5,003 nucleotides of DNA. It comes from Onthomonas sp964456525 (lineage in GTDB: Bacteria; Bacillota; Clostridia; Oscillospirales; Oscillospiraceae). The notes under the pieces were generated by a model. That model saw nothing but the letters and a program-made list of their open reading frames with translations, did no database searches and was not told the DNA's origin. Shown here in pieces: positions 1-5,003 of this stretch; position 1 is the stretch's first letter, and each line of letters starts with the position of its first letter. A program made the position numbers and the translations under genes. Location of the stretch: assembly GCA_964456525.1 (NCBI GenBank), contig CAYWAP010000069.1:1-5003 (forward strand), given 5' to 3'.

Positions 1-18
1 AAATTGCGGAGGAACCCA

Positions 19-47
19 TTGCAAAAGCGGAGATATTAGGGTATAAT
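19..47 (+). promoter_or_regulatory. Probable sigma-A promoter of the EF-G-like gene
   Basis: A perfect -10 hexamer TATAAT lies at 42-47. TTGCAA at 19-24 matches the -35 consensus TTGACA at four of six positions, and the spacer is exactly 17 bp. Transcription would be expected to begin near 53-55, leaving a leader of about 100 nt before the start codon at 155. There is no extended -10 TG. The spacing and the perfect -10 make this a good call, although no start site has been measured. Confidence 0.72.
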
Positions 48-61
48 GACCAATAGAGTGA

Positions 62-87
62 CGCCTTTTCAGGCGCCGCATGCGCTT
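62..87 (+). other. Two mutually exclusive small hairpins in the EF-G-like leader
   Basis: CGCCT (62-66) can pair with AGGCG (71-75) around a TTTC loop. AGGCGC (71-76) can instead pair with GCGCTT (82-87, one G-U pair) around a CGCAT loop. The two hairpins share 71-75, so only one can form at a time. Both are short, no T-tract follows them, and no known riboswitch or T-box motif is recognisable in the leader. A regulatory role is conjecture. Confidence 0.25.
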
Positions 88-135
88 ACATCGTAAAGAC
101 GGGCACAAAACCCTGAGCGATAGAAACCATAAACC

Positions 136-143
136 AGAAGGAG
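136..143 (+). promoter_or_regulatory. Ribosome binding site that fixes the EF-G-like start at 155
   Basis: AGAAGGAG contains a strong AAGGAG Shine-Dalgarno core 11 nt before the ATG at 155. The in-frame upstream ATG at 80 has no comparable site, and the 25 extra residues it would add are basic, polar and unlike an EF-G N terminus. The start at 155 is therefore preferred. Confidence 0.85.
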
Positions 144-154
144 CGATTCAAACC

Positions 155-2224
155 ATGAGCTATTCCGCCAAACAAATTCGTAACGTCTGCCTGCTGGGCC
201 ACAGTGGCAGCGGCAAGACCATGTTAGTCGAAAGTATGCTAAACGTCACCGGTGTCACCGCCCGCTTGGGAAAGACCGCTGACGGCAACACGGTTTCCGA
301 CTATGACCCTGAGGAGATCAAGCGTCAGGTTTCTCTGTCCGCTTCTATCATCCCTGTGCAATATAAGGGCTGCCTGCTGAATATCATTGACTGCCCGGGC
401 CACTTCGGTTTTTCTGGTGAGGTCGTGGAAGCGCTGTCCGTCGCGGATTTGGCCGTCATCGTTGTCCCGGCGAAGGGCGCGGTTCCCGTGGGAGCGGAGC
501 GCGCTTACAAGATGGTTCGGGAGCGCAATTTGCCCTGCATGGTCTACATCTCCAAGTGCGATGAGGACAACAGCGACTTCAACGCAGTGGTGGCGGAGCT
601 GAAGGAAAAATTCGGCAACCAGGTTACCCCCATTGTCTCCCCCATCTGGGATAGCAATAAGAAAGCCATCGGGGTTTTGGATGTTTTGCAGCGCTGCGCC
701 TATGGCATTCATGACGACGGCCAGAGCCATCATATCGACATCCCCGCGGAGAAGAAGAGCTTCGTCATCGAATCCTACTCCAACCTGATGGAGACGGTGG
801 CAGAGTACTCCGAGGAGTTTATGGAAAAGTTCTTTGAGGGGGAGGAATTCACCTCAGAAGAGGTAGCAGAGGGCCTGTTGGGCGGCATTAAGGACGCCAG
901 CATCGTCCCCGTCTACTGCGGCAGCGCGTTTACGGCCATGGGCACCGAGGCGCTGATGCACGGCCTGATTACCATGGGCCCCTATCCCATGAACACCGAC
1001 CCCATTCCCGGCGAAGATGAGGACGGCGAGCCCATTGAAGTCTCCGTCAAGCAGGAAGGCCCCACGGTGGCATTTGTGTTCAAGACCGTTTCCGACCAGT
1101 ACGGCAAGTATAGCTATGTCAAGGTTTTGCAGGGAACGCTGACCTCCGACATGACGCTGATCAACGGCACGACGGGCAGCTCCGAAAAGATCGGACGCCT
1201 CTATTCCATGTGCGGCAAGAAGGTCTCTGAGCTGAAGCAGCTGAACGCCGGTGACATTGGCGCCATTGCCAAAATGGGCAAATTGAAAACCGGGGATACG
1301 CTGTCCGTCACCGGCATCAAATTGGATCCCCTTCCCTTTGCAGAGCCGGTTTACTCCCGGGCCGTGACCCCCAAGGTCAAGGGCCAGGATGATAAGGTCG
1401 GCGTGGGCCTGAACCGGCTGAATGAGGAAGACCCGTCCTTCTCCGTGGTCAACAACGCCGAGACCCATGAAATGGTGATCTCCGGCGTGGACGACATCCA
1501 TCTGGATGTGGTTGTCTCCCGGCTGAAAGAGCGCTTTGGCGTGGAAGTTGAGCTGAGCGCGCCCATCGTCCCCTATCGTGAGCGGATCCGCAAGGTCGTC
1601 TCCAAGCAGGGCAAATATAAAAAGCAGACCGGCGGCAGCGGCCAGTATGGCGACGTCTGGGTTCGCTTCGAGCCCAATGAGGAGAGCGAAGAGTTCGTCT
1701 TTGCAGAAGAAGTCTTTGGCGGCGCCGTGCCCAAAAACTACTTCCCCGCCGTGGAGAAGGGAATCCGGGAGGCCTGCCAGCATGGCGTTCTGGCCGGGTA
1801 TCCTGTGGTCAATCTGAAGGCGGTTTTGTATGACGGCTCCTATCATCCGGTTGACTCCTCCGAAATTGCCTTCCGCACCGCCGCCCAGCTGGCCTACAAG
1901 GCCGCCTTGCCGGAGGCAAACCCGGTCATGCTGGAGCCTGTGGGCGAGTTGAAGGTCACGATTCCCGATACCTACATGGGCGATATCATCGGAGATCTGA
2001 ATAAGCGCCGGGGCCGTGTGATGGGGATGGATCCCATCGGTTCCGGGGAGCAGGTCATTACCGCCGAGGTTCCCATGGCCATGATGAGCGAGTACGCCAT
2101 CGATCTGCGTGCCATGACCCAGTCCCGCGGCAGCTTTACCTTCCATTTTGTCCGCTATGAGCAGTGCCCGCCTGCCGTGCAGGAGAAGGTCATCGCCGAG
2201 ACGCTGGCCCGGGCTGCCAAGTAA
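155..2224 (+). CDS. fusA2: EF-G-like translation GTPase (EF-G paralogue, EF-G2 type)
   Basis: This 689-residue protein has the full length and domain order of elongation factor G, the cytosolic GTPase that drives translocation on the ribosome. The G domain (about 1-275) has P-loop GHSGSGKT (15-22), DCPGH (79-83, catalytic-type His83), SKCD (133-136) in the NKxD position, and GSAF (256-259) as G5. Domain II covers about 300-385 and domain III about 395-470. Domain IV (about 472-590) keeps the GGSGQYG segment and the tip loop DGSYHPVDSSE (560-570), whose His564 aligns with the histidine important for translocation in EF-G. Domain V (about 590-675) carries DTYMGDIIGDLNKRRGRVMG. Switch I lacks the canonical RGITI and reads KRQVSLS (56-62), as expected for the EF-G-like paralogue family rather than housekeeping fusA, which normally lies in the str operon beside rpsL, rpsG and tuf. 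The low similarity of switch I to TetM-type proteins and the EF-G-like domain IV tip argue against a ribosomal protection protein. The gene has its own promoter and terminator. Whether it translocates, recycles ribosomes or acts under stress cannot be read from sequence. The symbol is by analogy with second EF-G copies elsewhere. Confidence 0.93.
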   Translation: MSYSAKQIRNVCLLGHSGSGKTMLVESMLNVTGVTARLGKTADGNTVSDYDPEEIKRQVSLSASIIPVQYKGCLLNIIDCPGHFGFSGEVVEALSVADLAVIVVPAKGAVPVGAERAYKMVRERNLPCMVYISKCDEDNSDFNAVVAELKEKFGNQVTPIVSPIWDSNKKAIGVLDVLQRCAYGIHDDGQSHHIDIPAEKKSFVIESYSNLMETVAEYSEEFMEKFFEGEEFTSEEVAEGLLGGIKDASIVPVYCGSAFTAMGTEALMHGLITMGPYPMNTDPIPGEDEDGEPIEVSVKQEGPTVAFVFKTVSDQYGKYSYVKVLQGTLTSDMTLINGTTGSSEKIGRLYSMCGKKVSELKQLNAGDIGAIAKMGKLKTGDTLSVTGIKLDPLPFAEPVYSRAVTPKVKGQDDKVGVGLNRLNEEDPSFSVVNNAETHEMVISGVDDIHLDVVVSRLKERFGVEVELSAPIVPYRERIRKVVSKQGKYKKQTGGSGQYGDVWVRFEPNEESEEFVFAEEVFGGAVPKNYFPAVEKGIREACQHGVLAGYPVVNLKAVLYDGSYHPVDSSEIAFRTAAQLAYKAALPEANPVMLEPVGELKVTIPDTYMGDIIGDLNKRRGRVMGMDPIGSGEQVITAEVPMAMMSEYAIDLRAMTQSRGSFTFHFVRYEQCPPAVQEKVIAETLARAAK

Positions 2225-2271
2225 TCATTCGTAAACCGTCTGCGCGGCCCGTGTGCTGAGCCGCCATGGAG

Positions 2272-2310
2272 CACCCCCTGGGGACATCCCCAGGGGGTGA
2301 ATGTTTGTTC
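2272..2310 (+). terminator. Probable intrinsic terminator after the EF-G-like gene
   Basis: CACCCCCTGGGG (2272-2283) and CCCCAGGGGGTG (2288-2299) form a perfect 12-bp, very GC-rich stem around an ACAT loop, 47 nt after the stop codon. The following TGTTTGTTC is T-rich but interrupted, so termination may be leaky. The stem's position between two same-strand genes and ahead of a separate promoter supports the call. Confidence 0.8.
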
Positions 2311-2382
2311 CGCACCTGTCCGGCCCATGGAATCCGGCAAAGATCCGGCGGCGCAGGAGGGCATCTTTGTTCAACTGTCATG

Positions 2383-2410
2383 TTTAACCTGCCGGAAAAC
2401 AGCATATAAT
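2383..2410 (+). promoter_or_regulatory. Probable promoter of clpC
   Basis: A perfect TATAAT at 2405-2410 sits in an AT-rich pocket of an otherwise GC-rich region, 43 nt before the clpC start. The -35 is poorly defined. TTTAAC (2383-2388) gives a 16-bp spacer and TTAACC (2384-2389) matches four of six consensus bases with a 15-bp spacer. A weak -35 often indicates a need for an activator or control by a repressor. No CtsR heptad repeat (GGTCAAA type) and no CIRCE element (TTAGCACTC-N9-GAGTGCTAA) are visible, although these often control clpC in other Firmicutes. Confidence 0.6.
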
Positions 2411-2427
2411 ATTGGTACTGGAAAATA

Positions 2428-2439
2428 CTGCATACGCAG
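2428..2439 (+). other. Small hairpin touching the clpC ribosome binding site
   Basis: CTGC (2428-2431) and GCAG (2436-2439) can pair around an ATAC loop. The 3' arm covers the first two bases of the AGGAGG Shine-Dalgarno sequence. Four base pairs are weakly stable, so this is at most a mild, temperature-sensitive obstruction and may have no function. Confidence 0.2.
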
Positions 2440-2443
2440 GAGG
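2438..2443 (+). promoter_or_regulatory. Strong ribosome binding site of clpC
   Basis: AGGAGG is a perfect Shine-Dalgarno match, 10 nt before the ATG at 2454. It supports this start, which also gives the expected ClpC N-terminal helix immediately before the first GTEHLL repeat. Confidence 0.88.
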
Positions 2444-2453
2444 TTAGACCAAT

Positions 2454-4922
2454 ATGAAACGAGAAAGTGCGCAGCGCGCTTTGAGCCGCGCCTCCCAGGA
2501 CGCCCTTCGCAGGGCGCAGGACGAGGCGAAAAAACTGGGACACTGCTATGTCGGAACCGAACATCTGCTGCTGGGGCTGTTAGAGAGCAAGGGGCATGCC
2601 GCCGAAGTGCTGAAAGGCGCCGGACTGGAGGAGAAGGCCACCCGTCAGGCCGTGGCGGGGCTGGTGGGCGTGGGGGCGTCGGGCTGCGCGCCGGTGCAGG
2701 GGCTGACGCCCCGGTGCCGCCGGGTGGTGGAGCTGGCCGCCGGTGAATGCCGCCGGACCGAGAGCAGCCACATTGGAACCGAGCATCTTCTGGTGGGCAT
2801 CCTCCGGGAGGGGGACGGTTCGGCGGTTCGGATTCTCAGCGCCAGCGGCATTGAAATGCGCCGGCTTTTTGGAGCGCTCAGCGCTTCCCTGGGCGAGACC
2901 CCCGGTTCTTCCCCCTTTCGGGAGCGGAAGAGCCGGGACGGGGAACCGGTGCGGGAGAGCCGGCTTTTGGAGCAGTTTGGCAAGGACATGACCCGTCAGG
3001 CGGAGCTGCACCAGCTGGACCCGGTTTCCGGACGGGAGGCAGAGCTGGACCGGGTAATTGAAATCCTCTGCCGCCGGACGAAGAACAATCCGGTGCTGCT
3101 GGGGGAGCCGGGGGTGGGCAAAACCGCCATTGCAGAGGCGCTGGCCATCCGTATTGCCGCCGGAGAGGTTCCCGACGCCCTGAAAGGCAAGCGGCTTTAC
3201 TCCATGGACCTCTCCGCCACGGTGGCTGGCACCAAGTATCGGGGCGAATTTGAGGAGCGGGTAAAACGCATTCTAAAAGAAGTCCAGCGGGTGGGCAATG
3301 TCATTCTCTTTCTGGATGAATTGCACACCATTGTGGGGGCTGGCAGCGCGGAGGGCTCCATTGACGCGGCCAATATTTTAAAACCGGCCCTGTCCCGAGG
3401 GGAGTTGCAAGTGCTAGGGGCCACCACCCAGGAGGAGTACCGGCGCTATATTCAAAAGGACGCGGCTCTGGAGCGGCGCTTTCAGCCGGTGACCGTCCGT
3501 CAGCCCACCCAGGAAGAGGCTGTGCGGATTCTGCGCGCCCTTCGCCCCCGATATGAGCAGCACCACGGCCTGACCATCCGGGATGAAGCCCTGACTGCGG
3601 CGGTTCAGCTCAGCGAACGGTATTTGCCCGACCGGTTCCTCCCGGATAAGGCGGTGGATTTGATGGACGAAGCCTCCGCCCGTGTGCGCATTGCCGCCGA
3701 AGAGCCGCCGGAGGAGCTGCAGCTGCTGGAGGAAAAACAGCGGCAGGCGGTTTCCGGGCTGGAAAAGGCCATTCACGACCAGAATTTTGAGCAGGCCGCC
3801 CTGCTTCGGGACGCGGAGCAAAGTTTCCGCCGCCAGATTGAAGAGGCCCGGGAGAGCTGGCGGCGATCCGGCCGGAGATGGATTTCGGTGGGCCGGGAGG
3901 ACATTGCCAAAGTGTTGGCGAACTGGACCGGGATCCCGGTGGAGTCCCTCTCCCGGAGTGAGAGCCAGCAGCTTCTGGCGCTGGAGTCCCGGCTGCGCCG
4001 CCGGGTCATTGGGCAGGACGAGGCGGTGTCTGCCGTGGCCCGGGCCATTCGCCGCAGCCGCTCCGGGCTGAAGGAGGAAAACCGCCCGGTGGGTTCGTTC
4101 CTGTTTGCCGGCACATCTGGCGTGGGAAAAACGGAGCTGTGCCGCGCGCTGGCGGAGGCCATGTTTGGCACGGAAAAGGCATTGCTTCGCCTGGATATGT
4201 CCGAGTATATGGAGGCCCAGAGCGCCTCCAGACTGATCGGCTCCGCGCCGGGCTATGTGGGCTATGAGGACGGCGGCAAGCTGACGGATGCGGTTCGGCG
4301 CAGACCCTACCAGGTGATTCTCTTTGACGAGCTGGAAAAGGCCCATCCCGATGTGTGGAATTTGCTGCTTCAGATTCTGGAGGACGGCACGCTGACCAGT
4401 TCGCAGGGGCAGAAGGCCGATTTTCGCAATACGGTCATTGTCATGACCACCAACGCGGGGGCCGAGGCCCTCAATGCGGTCCATCATCCCCTGGGGTTTG
4501 GCAATCCCACCAGTGAAGATCGGAGAAATGTACTGGAAAAGGCGCTGCAAAAGGTTTTTCGGCCGGAATTTCTCAACCGCATTGATGAAATTCTGTACTT
4601 CAACCGGTTGCGGGACAGCGACCTGGAGGAGATTGCAGAACTGCTGCTGAAAAAGACGGAGGAGCGCCTGATGGCCCAGGGAATTCGCCTGACCACCGAC
4701 GCCAGCGCCATTCAACAAATCGCCCGGGAGGGACGGGACCCCTCCTATGGCGTTCGTCCCATGCGGCGCTTTCTCCGGCGGGAAGTGGAGGATCGGGCGG
4801 CAGATCTCATCCTCCGGGGGACGGTGCGCAAAGGCGGCGTGCTCCATCTCAGCGGCTCGGCGACGGGGCTGCTGCTCACCGCCCAGGGGGAAATCCCCGC
4901 TTTGCCTTCGGGAATGGAGTGA
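2454..4922 (+). CDS. clpC: ClpC, Hsp100 AAA+ unfoldase subunit of the ClpCP protease
   Basis: ClpC uses ATP to unfold proteins and thread them into the ClpP peptidase in the cytoplasm. At 822 residues it is close to Bacillus ClpC (about 810). The N domain (about 1-150) has two Clp_N repeats marked by GTEHLL (34-39 and 108-113). Their glutamates (Glu36, Glu110) correspond to those that bind phosphoarginine in B. subtilis ClpC. The first ATPase has Walker A GEPGVGKT (217-224), Walker B VILFLDE (283-289), the pore-loop region KYRGEF and arginine finger Arg341/Arg342. A short middle domain (about 410-475) contains a UVR-like helix pair beginning near 436, which separates ClpC from ClpA (no middle domain) and ClpB (much longer coiled coil). 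The second ATPase has Walker A GTSGVGKT (553-560), pore loop GYVGYE, Walker B VILFDE (621-626), sensor 1 Asn667, FRPEFLNRIDE with Arg703/Arg709 and sensor 2 GVRPMRR (766-772). LGF at 680-682 matches the ClpP-docking tripeptide. All catalytic residues are present, so it should be active. It lies alone, without ctsR, mcsA or mcsB immediately upstream. Adaptors (MecA, McsB) cannot be judged from this window. Confidence 0.97.
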   Translation: MKRESAQRALSRASQDALRRAQDEAKKLGHCYVGTEHLLLGLLESKGHAAEVLKGAGLEEKATRQAVAGLVGVGASGCAPVQGLTPRCRRVVELAAGECRRTESSHIGTEHLLVGILREGDGSAVRILSASGIEMRRLFGALSASLGETPGSSPFRERKSRDGEPVRESRLLEQFGKDMTRQAELHQLDPVSGREAELDRVIEILCRRTKNNPVLLGEPGVGKTAIAEALAIRIAAGEVPDALKGKRLYSMDLSATVAGTKYRGEFEERVKRILKEVQRVGNVILFLDELHTIVGAGSAEGSIDAANILKPALSRGELQVLGATTQEEYRRYIQKDAALERRFQPVTVRQPTQEEAVRILRALRPRYEQHHGLTIRDEALTAAVQLSERYLPDRFLPDKAVDLMDEASARVRIAAEEPPEELQLLEEKQRQAVSGLEKAIHDQNFEQAALLRDAEQSFRRQIEEARESWRRSGRRWISVGREDIAKVLANWTGIPVESLSRSESQQLLALESRLRRRVIGQDEAVSAVARAIRRSRSGLKEENRPVGSFLFAGTSGVGKTELCRALAEAMFGTEKALLRLDMSEYMEAQSASRLIGSAPGYVGYEDGGKLTDAVRRRPYQVILFDELEKAHPDVWNLLLQILEDGTLTSSQGQKADFRNTVIVMTTNAGAEALNAVHHPLGFGNPTSEDRRNVLEKALQKVFRPEFLNRIDEILYFNRLRDSDLEEIAELLLKKTEERLMAQGIRLTTDASAIQQIAREGRDPSYGVRPMRRFLRREVEDRAADLILRGTVRKGGVLHLSGSATGLLLTAQGEIPALPSGME

Positions 4923-4926
4923 AGAA

Positions 4927-4950
4927 ACGGACGTCTGTGGGGACGTCCGT
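4927..4950 (+). other. 9-bp perfect hairpin just after clpC
   Basis: ACGGACGTC (4927-4935) and GACGTCCGT (4942-4950) form a perfect 9-bp stem with loop TGTGGG, starting 5 nt after the clpC stop codon. No T-tract follows, so it is not an intrinsic terminator by itself. It may protect the mRNA 3' end or help the terminator immediately downstream. Confidence 0.6.
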
Positions 4951-4959
4951 CAGCCTGTC

Positions 4960-4990
4960 GAAAAAGGTCACCGAAAGGCGGCCTTTTTCT
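4960..4990. terminator. Probable intrinsic terminator of clpC, possibly bidirectional
   Basis: GAAAAAGG (4960-4967) pairs with CCTTTTTC (4982-4989). CCG (4971-4973) and CGG (4979-4981) extend the stem inside, leaving a TCA bulge and an AAAGG loop. The A-tract/T-tract ends give the typical shape of a terminator able to act on both strands. The T-run is followed by CTCG, and clpC ends 38 nt upstream. Confidence 0.78.
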
Positions 4991-4995
4991 CGCAT

Positions 4996-5000
4996 AGGAG
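4996..5000 (+). promoter_or_regulatory. Possible ribosome binding site of a gene beyond the window
   Basis: AGGAG lies at the extreme end, after the clpC terminator. If it is real, a + strand gene would start within about 10 nt after the window ends. The motif is only five bases long and no start codon is visible, so this is a weak call. Confidence 0.25.
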
Positions 5001-5003
5001 AGA

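Larger units (their letters stand above)
2409..2455. repeat. 8-bp perfect inverted repeat around the clpC leader
   Basis: ATATTGGT (2409-2416) and ACCAATAT (2448-2455) are perfect reverse complements separated by 31 bp. The left arm overlaps the last bases of the -10 box and the right arm overlaps the clpC ATG. A start site about 7 nt after the -10 would leave most of the left arm out of the mRNA, so any role is more likely at DNA level, such as an operator, than as an RNA stem. It could also be chance. Confidence 0.4.

Noticed and set aside
47..62. Repeated TGAC (47-50 and 59-62) near the first promoter as a CtsR-like operator
   Set aside because: Only four bases are repeated, the 12-bp spacing is wrong, and neither copy extends to a heptad of the GGTCAAA/TTTGACC type.
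46..96. Small leader ORF of 16 codons starting at the ATG at 46
   Set aside because: Its ATG overlaps the -10 box, so it lies upstream of the predicted transcript start, and it has no ribosome binding site.
80..154. N-terminal extension of the EF-G-like protein by 25 residues from the ATG at 80
   Set aside because: It lacks an upstream ribosome binding site, the residues do not resemble EF-G, and the ATG at 155 has a strong AAGGAG site and the expected N terminus.
854..2146. 430-codon open frame on the minus strand inside the EF-G-like gene
   Set aside because: It is wholly antisense to a gene with clear family motifs, shows no recognisable domain, and is explained by GC-rich codon bias that depletes stops on the opposite strand.
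155..2224. Tetracycline ribosomal protection protein (TetM type)
   Set aside because: The length, the EF-G-type domain IV tip (DGSYHPVDSSE) and the domain V sequence fit EF-G-like factors better, and there are no signs of a mobile element.
2382..2410. GTTTAA (2382-2387) as a sigma-B type -35 for clpC
   Set aside because: No GGGTAT-like -10 follows at 12-15 bp, while a perfect TATAAT is present.
2297..2746. 149-codon + strand frame starting in the intergenic region and running into clpC
   Set aside because: The AGGGGG before its ATG is the terminator stem. The second half is out of frame with clpC and reads as Gly/Arg-rich shadow sequence.
3414..4847. 477-codon open frame on the minus strand inside clpC
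   Set aside because: It is antisense to the conserved ATPase modules, its translation is low-complexity and Gln/Gly/Leu/Pro-rich with no motif, and it is a codon-bias shadow.
1..5003. CRISPR array, tRNA or rRNA gene, insertion sequence or prophage element
   Set aside because: No regularly spaced repeats, tRNA-like cloverleaf, rRNA-like tract, transposase or integrase motif was seen. Nearly all of the window is explained by two conserved genes.

Overview
The window holds two complete protein genes on the + strand, each with its own promoter and terminator-like structure. The DNA is GC-rich. A ClpC-type (not ClpA/ClpB) Hsp100 with a UVR-like middle domain, strong AGGAGG-type ribosome binding sites and A-tract/T-tract hairpin terminators point to a Gram-positive bacterium. 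A GC-rich member of the Clostridia (Oscillospiraceae-like) is my best guess, but this is inference and not a database result.

Layout: 1-154 is a promoter (TTGCAA, 17 bp, TATAAT) followed by a leader of about 100 nt. 155-2224 encodes a full-length translation-factor GTPase of the EF-G paralogue type (EF-G-like / EF-G2), with all five EF-G domains but an altered guanine-recognition motif (SKCD for NKxD). 2225-2453 contains a 12-bp perfect-stem terminator-like hairpin, an AT-rich promoter with a TATAAT box and a strong ribosome binding site. 2454-4922 encodes ClpC, the AAA+ unfoldase that feeds ClpP, with two N-terminal repeats, two ATPase modules, a UVR-containing middle domain and an LGF ClpP-docking tripeptide. 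4923-5003 holds a 9-bp hairpin, a probable bidirectional terminator and a possible ribosome binding site for a gene beyond the window.

The two genes appear to be separate transcription units, so adjacency alone does not show a shared pathway. The usual Firmicutes clpC neighbours (ctsR, mcsA, mcsB) are not directly upstream, and no CtsR or CIRCE operator is recognisable. I did not find a convincing novel system. The points worth a second look are the diverged GTPase motifs of the EF-G paralogue, an 8-bp inverted repeat spanning the clpC -10 box to its start codon, the isolated clpC context and a few small RNA-structure candidates.
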